A stretch of DNA of 64,000 bases from Halomicroarcula saliterrae (GCF_031624395.1 NZ_JAMQON010000006.1:62001-126000); one strand, 5' to 3'. Shown: positions 34,752-43,802, numbered from the stretch's first letter. The notes: generated by a model not told the origin, from the letters alone. A program made the numbers and translations.

Positions 34752-36233
34752 ATGGTAGCCCTCGGCGGGCTCTCCCGGGACGTGGTCTCGGAGACCGGGG
34801 CGCGGCTCACCTACTATCTCACGTCCGGGCTGGTCATCATCTTCCTCTCCCGGCAGCTGGCGCCCGCCGAGTACGGGACGCTGTTTCTCGCGCTCTCGGT
34901 GCTCACCGTCAGTCGACTGTTCAGCAGCGTCGGGCTCGCGAAGGCCGCCGCCAAGAACGTCTCGACCTCGCTGGAGTCGGGCGACGGGCAGGTCCGCCAC
35001 GTCGTCCTGAGCTCGCTCACCTACAATCTCGGCACCATCGCGGCTGTCGCGACGGCCGTCGCGCTGGGGGCCGGCGCCATCGCGGCGACGCTCGGGGCGC
35101 CGGCCATCGAACCGCTCCTGGTCCTTGGGACGACCTACGTCGTCTTCGCGACGCTGTACAACTACACCCGCGTCGTGCTCCAGGGGTTCCGGGAGATACT
35201 CCACAGCGCGCTCGTGTACGCGAGCGAGGGGGTGGCCAAACTGCTCGCGGTGGCGCTCCTCGTCACCCTCGGCTACGGCGTGTACGGCGCCCTCGTCGGC
35301 TACGTCGTCGGGTTCACGGTCGCCGCCTTCCTCGGTCTCTGGCTCCTCGCTCGCCATCTGCCCGGCCCGGCCGCCACCGCCCAGCTCGAAGACGGCCTGA
35401 AGCGACGCGTTCTCCGCTACAGCGTCCCACTGACGGTCACGCGGGGCGCCTGGGTGCTCGACCGCGAGGTCGATGTCATCCTTGTCGGCTACCTGCTGAC
35501 CCCGGCCGTCGTCGGCTACTACGCCGTCAGCAAGCAGATAGTCACGTTCTGTAGCGGCTTGGCTGGGTCGGTCGGGTTCTCGCTGGGCCCCCAGTTCGAC
35601 GAGGAGACCGTCGCCCGGAGCCGGGACCACGCGCGCCGGACCTACGAGACCGTGCTCGTCTCCGTCCTGCTGGTCTACGTTCCGGCCGTCGCCGGGCTCG
35701 CCATCCTCGCCGAGCCGGTAGTGCTCTCGGTGTTTGGCACGCAGTACCGCGGCGTCGTCCCCATCCTGCAGGTGTTCTGTGCGGGCATCGTGTTGATGTC
35801 GGTCACCGAACTGACCGAGGACATCCTCGACTACCTCGGCCGGGCGAACGCCCGCGCCGCGTTCAAGGGGGTGACCTCCGTCGGGAACGTCGCTCTCAGC
35901 GCCCTTCTGATATGGCGGGTCGGCGCGGTCGGCGCGGCCGTCGCCACCGTCGCGATGCAGGCCATCTACGCCGCGCTGTGTCTCTACGTGGTCCACACGG
36001 AGATCGGCCTCCGGCCCCGGCGGCTGCTGTACCGGGGCGGACAGGTCGGCTGTATTACCGCGGTGATGTCGGCCGTCGTCCTGTCCCTGTTGCGGTACGT
36101 CGACGGTCCCGTCACCATCGGTGCCGTCGCCGTCTGCGGGGCCGGTGTCTGGGCACTCCTCGCGAAAACCGGCGGCCTCCTCGACGGCGACGCGCTCCCC
36201 AGTGGCGGGCTGTCGGGACAACGGGGCGACTGA
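34752..36233 (+). CDS. Polysaccharide flippase (Wzx/MOP family), cluster B
   Basis: A 493-aa polytopic protein with about 14 hydrophobic segments. The N-terminus reads LSRDVVSETGARLTYYLTSGLVIIFLSRQLAPAEYGTLFLALS, and GAWVLDREVDVILVGYLL is typical of this flippase family. GGAGG sits seven bases before the ATG. A 26-codon open frame (34678-34758) ends inside the start region but has no support as a gene. The job would be to move lipid-linked oligosaccharide outward. It is related in type to the cluster A flippase. Confidence 0.92.
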   Translation: MVALGGLSRDVVSETGARLTYYLTSGLVIIFLSRQLAPAEYGTLFLALSVLTVSRLFSSVGLAKAAAKNVSTSLESGDGQVRHVVLSSLTYNLGTIAAVATAVALGAGAIAATLGAPAIEPLLVLGTTYVVFATLYNYTRVVLQGFREILHSALVYASEGVAKLLAVALLVTLGYGVYGALVGYVVGFTVAAFLGLWLLARHLPGPAATAQLEDGLKRRVLRYSVPLTVTRGAWVLDREVDVILVGYLLTPAVVGYYAVSKQIVTFCSGLAGSVGFSLGPQFDEETVARSRDHARRTYETVLVSVLLVYVPAVAGLAILAEPVVLSVFGTQYRGVVPILQVFCAGIVLMSVTELTEDILDYLGRANARAAFKGVTSVGNVALSALLIWRVGAVGAAVATVAMQAIYAALCLYVVHTEIGLRPRRLLYRGGQVGCITAVMSAVVLSLLRYVDGPVTIGAVAVCGAGVWALLAKTGGLLDGDALPSGGLSGQRGD

Positions 36234-36262
36234 CTCGCGGGCGAATCGCTCCGGATGCCGTC

Positions 36263-36299
36263 ATCGTCCGGTATCCGGGGGACGTTATCGTCCGGTATC
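36263..36299. repeat. Short direct repeat after the flippase gene
   Basis: ATCGTCCGGTATC occurs at 36263-36275 and again at 36287-36299, a period of 24 bases, followed in each case by a CCGGG block. It lies 30-66 bases after the flippase stop. Too short to classify. Confidence 0.5.
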
Positions 36300-36514
36300 T
36301 TCCGGGTAACCAAGGTTGTATTCCATCCATAGCAGTCTACCATGGCACGTGCGTATCAGCAGGTTACGAGCCCGCGTCCCCGGAGAGACCGACGCCCCCG
36401 CGTCCGGGGGCGGGGCCGCAGCCGGGCGGTCTCTCGGTCCCGGGGCCGTCCCGCCACTCGGTCCGAACCGTCCGGAAACACGCTCCGGTCTCACCCCTCG
36501 TCACTGGCCCACCG

Positions 36515-38461
36515 ATGACACTGCTACCCTCGGCCAGGTCGCTCCCGGCCTACGGCGAGATATCGCGCGCACTCCCGTATCTGGCGCCGGTCGTCGCGGT
36601 CTGTGGGACGGCGCTGCCGGCCCTGCTCGGCCTGCCGTCGCTCACTATCGTCTCGCTGTACGCGACGGTCCCGATACTCGTCGTCTCCGCGGCGTACTTC
36701 GCGACGAGCGGCGCTGTCGACCTCGCAACGCCGACGGCCGAACAGCTCTCGGACCGGGCGGTAGAGCTGTCCATCAGCCTCTATTTCACGCTCTTCGGGG
36801 TCGCGATACTGCTCGCGTCGGCGGGGCAGGTCCGGCCCATGTCGTTCTATCTTCTGGTCGGCGTTCTCGCCACAATCGTGCTGTCACAGTGTCTCTGGGC
36901 CGGGCTCACGCCGTCGCGAGTCGCTCTGATCCTCTTCGAGACGAGCGGGCTATTGCTCGGCGTCGTCTGGTCAGTCAGCCTGAAATACCACTACTTCTTC
37001 GGGCGGACCGACGTGTTCCCCCACCACCGCCTCATCGAGGGGCTGCTCAGTAGCCACCGCGTCACCTCGGTCTTCGGTGCGTACCAGCCGTTCCCGCTCT
37101 GGCACGTCTTCGTGGGGTTCCAGACGATGCTGTACGACAGAGCTTTCGGGCCGCTCACGCTCTCTTTCGTCCTCACCGGGCTCCTCTTCGCCACCGCCCC
37201 GCCGGTGGTGTACGCGCTGGCCCGCCGGTTCCAGTTCCCCCGGCGCACCGCGCTGGTCGCCGCGCTCGGGACGGCGCTCAACCCGTTCGTCATCCTGTAC
37301 GGGATGTACTCGATCCCCCGCAGCGTCACGTCGCTGCTGGTCCCGTTTTGCCTGCTACTGCTGCTCGTCGAGGACCGGCGGGCCTCGCTGCTCTACGCGG
37401 GGCTGCTTGTCGGTGTGGCCGTCTACCACACCATCAGTCTCCCCTACATCTTCGTCACTGTCGGCTGTTACTTCGCGGTCGAACGGTTCCTCACGCTGTC
37501 CGGGCGGCGAGCCGACGGGCCGGCCTTCCCCGTGGTCCCTCTCTGGGCGGTCCTCGCTATCCCGGTGGTGCAACTCTCGTACTGGGCGGTCGCCGCGCCG
37601 GACCTCGTCGCCCGTGTCGTGGGCCTCGCCGCCGGCCCGCCCACCAGCGGCGACGGCGGGGGCGCCGTCGCCACGCCGTTCATCGAGTTGCCCGTCCACG
37701 AACTGGTGAACTACGTCCCGTACGGCCTCATCGTCTTCTTCGTCCTGTTCGGCGTCGTCCAGAGCACCAGACTGCAGCGGCTGTCCAGTCGCGGTAAGGC
37801 GCTGTTGCTGACCGCGCTGCTCGTCACGGCCGTCTCGGTCCCGGGCCCGGCCCTGCTGGTCAGTGTGGTGTCGAGTGTCACGTCCGACATGGCGTTTCGG
37901 GCCGGGCAGTACACCTACCCGTTCGTGGCTATCGCCTTCGCCGTCGGGGTCGTCTCCATGGTCAGTACCGTCGGGCGGCGCCGGGTCGGTGCCGCGCTCG
38001 TCTGCCTGCTGGTCTTCTCGACGGCCTTCTTCGCCGTCTCGAACGACTTCGTCGCCTCGGACAACCCGGTCACCGAGCGGGCCGACTTCTACAACTTCTA
38101 TCTCAGCGAACAGGAGACGACGAGCTACGCCACGATCGCCGGCCACACGGACTCCGCCATCACCAGCGACTACATCACCTGCCGCTACGTGAACAACCCG
38201 GGCAGCGGTCGCTGTGACATCATTCAGGCTGACCCGGTCGCCGGGCGGTTACACGACCCGCCGGATTCGGTCGTCGTCGTCCGCAGTGACGAACTCCGCG
38301 AGCGACCGCTGAGCGTCTATCCGACGCCCGAACCCGTCGAGAACCCGCCGTACTCCAACACGCGGGACTCGCTCTCGCGTCAGTCTCCGGTCTGGGACGA
38401 CCTGGACAGCTACAACCGGGTGTACGATTCCACGGACGTGAGCGGCTACACCACGGGGTGA
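36515..38461 (+). CDS. Large polytopic membrane protein, cluster B (GT-C or polymerase-like)
   Basis: A 648-aa protein starting at the ATG at 36515 (MTLLPSARS); in-frame sequence upstream overlaps the flippase gene and lacks coding character. About 12-13 hydrophobic segments span residues 20-510. The first large loop contains KYHYFFGRTDVFPHHRLIEGLL and FGAYQPFPLWHVFVG, matching the position of the FYHYFPGLHT loop in the cluster A paralogue. The soluble tail includes ITSDYITCRYVNNPGSG. A polymerase or membrane glycosyltransferase role is inferred from fold type and from the absence of another candidate. Confidence 0.78.
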   Translation: MTLLPSARSLPAYGEISRALPYLAPVVAVCGTALPALLGLPSLTIVSLYATVPILVVSAAYFATSGAVDLATPTAEQLSDRAVELSISLYFTLFGVAILLASAGQVRPMSFYLLVGVLATIVLSQCLWAGLTPSRVALILFETSGLLLGVVWSVSLKYHYFFGRTDVFPHHRLIEGLLSSHRVTSVFGAYQPFPLWHVFVGFQTMLYDRAFGPLTLSFVLTGLLFATAPPVVYALARRFQFPRRTALVAALGTALNPFVILYGMYSIPRSVTSLLVPFCLLLLLVEDRRASLLYAGLLVGVAVYHTISLPYIFVTVGCYFAVERFLTLSGRRADGPAFPVVPLWAVLAIPVVQLSYWAVAAPDLVARVVGLAAGPPTSGDGGGAVATPFIELPVHELVNYVPYGLIVFFVLFGVVQSTRLQRLSSRGKALLLTALLVTAVSVPGPALLVSVVSSVTSDMAFRAGQYTYPFVAIAFAVGVVSMVSTVGRRRVGAALVCLLVFSTAFFAVSNDFVASDNPVTERADFYNFYLSEQETTSYATIAGHTDSAITSDYITCRYVNNPGSGRCDIIQADPVAGRLHDPPDSVVVVRSDELRERPLSVYPTPEPVENPPYSNTRDSLSRQSPVWDDLDSYNRVYDSTDVSGYTTG

Positions 38462-38553
38462 CCCGCGGCCGGGCCGCCGACCGCTCGTTCCCGTACCCAG
38501 ATACTCGGCAGCTGTTGCTCAATCGAGTACGAGCTGGTGGCGTGAAAGATACG

Positions 38554-38609
38554 CTTAAGTATTTAAATACAGCCATATATAAAAATATGCGAAAGGTTCA
38601 TAAATACCT
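38554..38609 (+). promoter_or_regulatory. AT-rich promoter with stacked TATA-like elements
   Basis: This is among the most AT-rich spots in the window: TTAAGTATTTAAATA at 38554-38568, CATATATAAAAATATG at 38574-38589 and TTCATAAATACC at 38598-38609. The last box is centred about 25 bases before the GTG start at 38628, as expected for a leaderless transcript. The upstream boxes may be alternative promoters or a regulator site. Confidence 0.65.
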
Positions 38610-38627
38610 GTTCGCGACCAGCAAGAC

Positions 38628-39755
38628 GTGACAGAAAATCACGGATACGACACACCGGAACAGGGGACGCTTAACTGGAACGTCCCGCTCAACGAGAACT
38701 TCGAGCAGCTCGACATCGACGTAGAGATACGGGACCAGGAGGGCCAGCTCGATACGTACCAGCCAAAGGAGGGCGCGAAGTTCTTCGCGCTCGATACGGG
38801 GCACGTCTTCGTCGGCGACGGCGAGTCGTGGACGCGCGCGTCGCTCAGCACGCTCTCGGTCGACGATTCGTTCCGCCTGCCGACGCTGGAGACGGACCCG
38901 TCCGACCCGGCCGTCGGCGAGCTGTGGTTCAGGGGCGACCTCGGCGAGCTCCGCGTCCAGACTGACGGCGGCCCGCAGGCCCTGACCCGGGCCGCGACTG
39001 ACGACGAGGAAGAGCCGTCCGAGTCGGACGCGACGTTCGACGTCATCGAGCCCTTCGACGACGACAGCTGGGCCGACACCTTCGGCGAGGTGTGGGACTA
39101 CGGCGTCGGCGGCAACACGGAGATACGGGATATCGACGGCCGGTCGGGCAACCAGCTCCAGATGCGAGTCCCGGGCGGCGAGAACCGCGGCGTCTACACC
39201 GTCCACAACCACGCGAACCGGGCCGGCGACGCCCCGACGAAGTGTTACCACCAGTTCTTCATGCGGTTCCGGCCGGGGTTCTACGACAACCTCGACGACG
39301 ACGGGAAACTCCCCGGGTTCGCCGGGCGCGACGGCACCGACGAGGGGGCCGGCGGCGAGCCGGCCGACGGGACCGGCTGGTCGACACGGATGGGGTGGGA
39401 CGACCCGTGGGACCACGACGGCTCGGACATCCCGCTCGACTGGTACGTCTACCACATGGACGCGAGCGGCTCCTACGGTGACCACGAGTTCATCACCCTG
39501 CTGGAGGAGGGCCGGTGGTACCGCATCGAGCAGTACATCGACCTGGGGACGCCCGACACCAGGGACGGCGTGTTGCGGTGCTGGGTCGACGGGGAGCTCG
39601 AATACGACCGGACGAACTTCAGGTTCAGGGAGTCCGGCGGCAACGACGTCCAGTGGAGCTGGTGGGACTTCTACCACGGCGGCGGCAACACCCCCTCCGG
39701 CGACATCTACGTCCAGTTCGACGACCTCAAAATCAAACGCGGCGGGATGCCATAG
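38628..39755 (+). CDS. Lectin/lyase-fold protein with N-terminal VPLNENF module
   Basis: A 375-aa protein with a GTG start (VTENHGYDT). Residues 7-25 hold Y-x-TPEQGTLNWNVPLNENF, followed by a short region with DVEIRD and FALDTGHVFVGDGESW (about 50-70). After an acidic linker, residues ~140-375 look like a concanavalin-A-like jelly roll of the polysaccharide-lyase-14 kind: KCYHQFFMRF, DDGKLPGFAG, GRWYRIEQYIDLG, LRCWVDGELEYD and WWDFYHGGG. No signal peptide is visible. The N-terminal module is shared with the C-terminus of the GH26-like protein at 22514. It may bind or cleave the cluster B polymer; activity untested. Confidence 0.75.
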   Translation: MTENHGYDTPEQGTLNWNVPLNENFEQLDIDVEIRDQEGQLDTYQPKEGAKFFALDTGHVFVGDGESWTRASLSTLSVDDSFRLPTLETDPSDPAVGELWFRGDLGELRVQTDGGPQALTRAATDDEEEPSESDATFDVIEPFDDDSWADTFGEVWDYGVGGNTEIRDIDGRSGNQLQMRVPGGENRGVYTVHNHANRAGDAPTKCYHQFFMRFRPGFYDNLDDDGKLPGFAGRDGTDEGAGGEPADGTGWSTRMGWDDPWDHDGSDIPLDWYVYHMDASGSYGDHEFITLLEEGRWYRIEQYIDLGTPDTRDGVLRCWVDGELEYDRTNFRFRESGGNDVQWSWWDFYHGGGNTPSGDIYVQFDDLKIKRGGMP

Positions 39756-39882
39756 ACCCGCCCGGTAACGTCCGGATACCGTCGCTCACCGGTCCGCCAG
39801 TGTCGCGAGCGCACGCCTCGACGGTCGCGGTAACCTGTGCTGAACAAAACCTCGCCATCGCATCAAGGCGGGTACCGACACG

Positions 39883-41019
39883 ATGGCAGACAACGAGACG
39901 GACACAGACGCCGAACCGGCCGTCCGGATGATAGGGACACTGCCCCCGAACAGGGGGGTGCCCGGGTACTGTGAAACGCTGTACCACGGCATCGACGAGA
40001 AACTGGACGCGTTCACCTTCGCCGGTTGGCGGGAGCTGTACCCCGCCTCGCTGTATCCGGGCGAGTCCGGGACGACCTGTGAACCGCCCACGGAGGGCGA
40101 GCATATCGAGCGCTCGCTCGCCTGGTACGACCCGGTCAGCTGGCTCCGGGCCGGTCTGAATCCGGACACCGACCTCCTCCACGCCCAGTGGTGGTCCTAC
40201 CCGCTGGCAATCCCGTACGTGGTCATGTTCGTCGCGAGCAAGCTCCGCGGGACGACGGTGCTCCTCACCGTCCACAACGTCGAACCCCACGAGAAGACGC
40301 CGCTGACCCGCTTTCTCAACAACCTCGTCTACCTGTTCGCGGACGAGTACGTGGTCCACAGCGAGCAGAACAAGGCGCAGTTCTGTCGGAAGCGCGCCGT
40401 CGACCCGGACGACGTTCACGTCATCTCCCACCCGACTATCGGCCCGGAGGAACGGGGCATCTCGAAGGCGGCGGCGCGTCGGGAACTCGGCATCGACACC
40501 GACGGCGGCGTGGTCCTGTTTTTCGGCAACGTCAGGGAGTACAAGGGGCTCGATTCGCTCATCCGGATGGTCGACGACATCGGCGACGAGCGGGCGCTGG
40601 AGCTGATAATCGCCGGCGAGTGCTGGGAGGACTGGGACGAGTACGCGGCCCTCATCGAATCGCGGGGGCTGACCGACCGGGTCCACCGGTTCCCCGGGTA
40701 CATCCCCGAAGCCGACCTCGAGTTCCACTTCACCGCCGCCGACGTGGTGGCGCTGCCGTACGACTACTTCGACGCCCAGAGCGGGGTCGCCGAACTCGCC
40801 GACAACTTCGGGACGGTGTCGGTCGGCTACGACGTGGGCGGGCTGGCAGAGCAAGTCGACGTCGTCGCGGAGGACCGGGCGGCCTTCGAGTCGGCCCTGC
40901 TGGCCGCAGTCGACGGGGAGGTGACGAAGGAGTCGGTCGACGACGAGTCGGTCGCGAACCACGTCCGACTGTACCGCGCGCTCGACGCGCCACGGCGGTC
41001 GACGCCCCCGAACCAGTAG
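39883..41019 (+). CDS. Family 4 glycosyltransferase, cluster B
   Basis: A 378-aa GT-B enzyme. The N-terminal part has IGTLPPNRGVPGYCETLY and LLTVHNVEPHEKTPLTR; the C-terminal domain has GVVLFFGNVREYKGLDSLIR, LIIAGECWEDW, VHRFPGYIPEADLEFHFTAADVVALPY and a GVAELADNFG loop. These fit GT4, although the usual E-x7-E motif is partly altered (the segment reads DAQSGVAELAD). It probably adds a sugar in cluster B glycan synthesis. It converges with the beta-helix lipoprotein gene. Confidence 0.88.
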   Translation: MADNETDTDAEPAVRMIGTLPPNRGVPGYCETLYHGIDEKLDAFTFAGWRELYPASLYPGESGTTCEPPTEGEHIERSLAWYDPVSWLRAGLNPDTDLLHAQWWSYPLAIPYVVMFVASKLRGTTVLLTVHNVEPHEKTPLTRFLNNLVYLFADEYVVHSEQNKAQFCRKRAVDPDDVHVISHPTIGPEERGISKAAARRELGIDTDGGVVLFFGNVREYKGLDSLIRMVDDIGDERALELIIAGECWEDWDEYAALIESRGLTDRVHRFPGYIPEADLEFHFTAADVVALPYDYFDAQSGVAELADNFGTVSVGYDVGGLAEQVDVVAEDRAAFESALLAAVDGEVTKESVDDESVANHVRLYRALDAPRRSTPPNQ

Positions 41020-41026
41020 CCACCGC

Positions 41027-42160
41027 TCAGCCGCCGTCGTGTCCGACGCCCTCACCCGTCGGCACGCTCGATGGACAGCCGGACTCTTGGGGACCGTCGC
41101 GCCCGGCGATTCGGTTGCCACAGATCCGGCCCTGCCGCTCGCTCGTCGACGGCGGCTCGAAGACGAACGGGCTGACGTCGGTATCGCCGATGCGACAGCC
41201 GTACACGTCGTTTCCCGTCACCCGCCGTGAGGGGGCGAACTCGGCGGCGACCGGCGTCTCCGCGATGTCACACCAGCGGACGGTGCTGTCGCGGCCCTTG
41301 AATCCTATCGTGGGAGCGACCTCGTCGATGCCGACGTGGCCGGCGTTCCGGTCGGTCACGTACTCGACGGTGACGTTCCGGGTGCCCTCCTTCAGGTCGA
41401 CCGCCTCGCCGTGGGCGTGGCCGCCGCTGTTGTCGACGTGGTGGATTCTGACGTTCCGGGTCCGGTCGAGCTCGGTCCAGGGGTGCCAGCTCGACCCCAG
41501 ATTCGTGTCGGCGGTGCCGATGTACAGCAACTCGCCGTTGCGGCTGCGCGCGTCACCGACGACGTACTCCGCCCCAGCCAGCCCGGTCACCCGGGTCGGA
41601 CCGACGACCGCCCCGACGGTCCGTTCCAGCCCGATGAGGCTCGCCCGGCTGTAGCCGATGCGGTCCGGCGCGACGACGATGTCCCGGAGGTACTCGTCGG
41701 TCGATGTCGGCGGTCGCGTCTGTATCAGCTGTCCCTCGACGTAGGAACTGAGCTGTTCGGGCGCGTCGGGGTCGACCAGCCCTTCGACGGTGAGCCCGCG
41801 GAGGTGTACGTGGCTGTGATTGATACGGACGACGCCGTACTCGTCACGGGCCCCGCGGACGACGGCCGATTCGGGCCCGGTAACGGTGATGGGGTCGCCT
41901 TCCCGCCCGCTCCGCGTCGTGGTCACTTTCTCCCGATAGGTCCCCCGCGGGACTCTGACCGTCTCCCCCGGCATGGCCGCGTCGACCGCCGCCTGGACGC
42001 TCTCGAAGGTGCCGACCGTGGTCTCCTCGCCCTCGCTCGTGCCGGTGTGGACGCGGATGTCCTCGCGTTTCGACCCACAGCCCGAGAGGGTCGCGAGTGC
42101 GCCCGTGCCGGCGAGACAGCGCAGGAACCGCCGGCGGGAGGCCCCCGTGTCGGAGCTCAC
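41027..42160 (-). CDS. Tat lipoprotein with parallel beta-helix
   Basis: A 377-aa protein. SRRRFLRCLAGTGALATLSGC combines a twin-arginine motif with a lipobox (split here; Cys near residue 28), so it should be a surface lipoprotein. The mature part is a beta-helix: FESVQAAVDAAMPGETVRVPRGTY, LRGLTVEG, VRIHHVDNSGGHAHGEAVDL and NVTVEYVTDRNAGHVGID, resembling pectate-lyase/chondroitinase-B-like folds. It overlaps the upstream DUF1616 gene by four bases (ATGA type), so the two are translationally coupled. Probable polysaccharide-binding or lyase protein. Confidence 0.85.
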   Translation of the reverse strand: MSSDTGASRRRFLRCLAGTGALATLSGCGSKREDIRVHTGTSEGEETTVGTFESVQAAVDAAMPGETVRVPRGTYREKVTTTRSGREGDPITVTGPESAVVRGARDEYGVVRINHSHVHLRGLTVEGLVDPDAPEQLSSYVEGQLIQTRPPTSTDEYLRDIVVAPDRIGYSRASLIGLERTVGAVVGPTRVTGLAGAEYVVGDARSRNGELLYIGTADTNLGSSWHPWTELDRTRNVRIHHVDNSGGHAHGEAVDLKEGTRNVTVEYVTDRNAGHVGIDEVAPTIGFKGRDSTVRWCDIAETPVAAEFAPSRRVTGNDVYGCRIGDTDVSPFVFEPPSTSERQGRICGNRIAGRDGPQESGCPSSVPTGEGVGHDGG

Positions 42161-43218
42161 TGGCGCTCCACCCGATTGGCCGTCACCACCTGCGTCCCGC
42201 CCGCGGTGCCGTCGTCGCTGGGAGCCGTCCCGGAGAGCCAGACGTGGACGTGGTAGGGGGCCGTCCCTGTCGAGACCTGTCTCGGGAGGCCGTCGGTGTA
42301 CACCAGCCAGACTACTCGGTCGCTCTCCCCGGCCGACAGCGGGACGACAGTCTCGACCGTTCTATCCGCCCCGGCCGGGACGGTCACCTCGAACGAGGTC
42401 AGCCGCATCTGTTCGCGGACGACCGGCTCGCGGTCCGTCGACGCGACCTGCTGCCGGAGGACGACGACGGTGTAGGTGACCTCGCGACCCTCGTGGTTGC
42501 CTACCCCGAGCTGGAGCGTTCGGGGTTCGCCGACGGGCGCCGAGAGGTTCCCGTCGACGAGCTGCTCGCCGTCGGCCGACAGGAGCGACAGCTCGGAGTA
42601 GCGCGCGTCCGCGGAGCCGCCCATGACGGCGTACCCGGTACTCAGCGCGAAGAAGGCGAGCGACCCGACCAGCAGGGCCGTCACCGCGGCGTTCGTTTCC
42701 CGGCGGTCGATCAGCCGACGGCACAGCGCTCGGAACAGTTCGGCGGGTCGGAACCGTCTCTCAGGCGGCTGTCGGACCCGCCGTCCCCACGCCACCAGCG
42801 CGAGGACGGCAGTCACGGCGCTGATGACCACCAGCATCGGGGCCAGCCGAACCCCCCACCGCGTGAAGTTGAGCAGATAGCCGACCGCGGGGACGAGGAC
42901 GACGCTGCAGGCGACGGCGAGCAGGCAGCGTTCCAGGACGGTGATGCCCGCGCCGCCGACCGCGCTCCGGACCGACGCGACGGGGCCGGTGTCCAGCTGT
43001 CGGCCCCCGCTGTACGCCTCGGGGAACAGGGCCGTAACGAGCACGTATCCCGGGACGAAACAGGCGAAGACGAGTCCGAGCGGCACGCGGACCGGCGTCT
43101 CGCGAATCACCGGGGCGAAGACGGCGACGTCGAGCGCGGCCGTTACGGCGAGCGCCGCGAGGAGGTCGACAGGTACCAGTTCGTCTATCGCTTCGCGCGC
43201 CGGCGACTGTCCACGCAT
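42157..43218 (-). CDS. DUF1616 membrane protein, cluster B
   Basis: A 353-aa protein with hydrophobic segments at about 17-36, 42-64, 90-112, 120-140 and 182-202, and an extracellular beta-rich C-terminal domain (LQLGVGNHEGREVTYTVVVLRQQ). The paralogue in cluster A has the same layout and near-identical motif VNYTVVVLLQQ. The gene for the beta-helix lipoprotein overlaps its stop, so they probably act together at the cell surface. Function is unknown. Confidence 0.87.
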   Translation of the reverse strand: MRGQSPAREAIDELVPVDLLAALAVTAALDVAVFAPVIRETPVRVPLGLVFACFVPGYVLVTALFPEAYSGGRQLDTGPVASVRSAVGGAGITVLERCLLAVACSVVLVPAVGYLLNFTRWGVRLAPMLVVISAVTAVLALVAWGRRVRQPPERRFRPAELFRALCRRLIDRRETNAAVTALLVGSLAFFALSTGYAVMGGSADARYSELSLLSADGEQLVDGNLSAPVGEPRTLQLGVGNHEGREVTYTVVVLRQQVASTDREPVVREQMRLTSFEVTVPAGADRTVETVVPLSAGESDRVVWLVYTDGLPRQVSTGTAPYHVHVWLSGTAPSDDGTAGGTQVVTANRVERQ

Positions 43219-43510
43219 CTTGCCGAGGGCTTACCGGCACTACATCTAAAGTATTTAGCACTTTCCGGGCCGCTCGGTCGCTGTCGCCGCTCTCCTCGGC
43301 GGTTTCGGGCCCACGGCGGTGTCGCCAGCCCCGCTCACGGCCGCCGTCTCGGCGTTCGACCCCGGCCGCGTGGCACCGTCGCTTCGTCGCGGGGCCGGAG
43401 TCCGTTATGGCTATCTTATCGCCCCGCTCACCGGGACAGCCGACCGTCGGGCCCGGCCGCGACACACCGGAACCACAACTGACACCAGTGGCCGCGGCAC
43501 CACTGTGTGT

Positions 43511-43789
43511 ATGTCACCGACCGTCGACGACCTCCGAAACGACATCCGAACGGCCGTGGGGCGATTCGAGCGCCCCGAATCGACGGCCTTCACCAAGGAA
43601 ACGCTCGCCGCCGTCTGCGAGGCCGTGGGGTACGATATCGACACGGACAGGCTCCCGCCGAAACCACAGATGCGGGCGGGCATCCTCCGGGAAATCGGCG
43701 AACTGGACGACGACGACCCCGAGCAGACGCAGGGGGCGTTCCGGAAGGCACAGCTGGAAGCCGTCGCGGCCGCGCTGGACGACGAGTAG
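43511..43789 (+). CDS. Small acidic conserved-type protein
   Basis: A 92-aa acidic protein starting at the ATG at 43511 (MSPTVDDLRNDI). It is predicted to be all helical, with a pattern of two pairs of helices (TKETLAAVCEAVGYDI, PPKPQMRAGILREIG, QGAFRKAQLEAVAAALDD). The PPKPQMRAGI loop may be a small DNA- or protein-binding motif. I do not recognise the family. The region 43219-43510 upstream is non-coding and shared with the divergent DUF1616 gene. Confidence 0.65.
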   Translation: MSPTVDDLRNDIRTAVGRFERPESTAFTKETLAAVCEAVGYDIDTDRLPPKPQMRAGILREIGELDDDDPEQTQGAFRKAQLEAVAAALDDE

Positions 43790-43802
43790 CGCGTGGCAGG
43801 GG

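Noticed and set aside
34678-34758. A 26-codon frame overlapping the flippase start, possible leader peptide
   Set aside because: No conserved feature, no ribosome site of its own, and the flippase already has a GGAGG site; chance is more likely.
33681-36221. An 846-codon minus-strand open frame opposite the deacetylase and flippase genes
   Set aside because: It spans two well-supported opposite-strand genes and is dominated by Asp, Arg, Gly and Glu without motifs.
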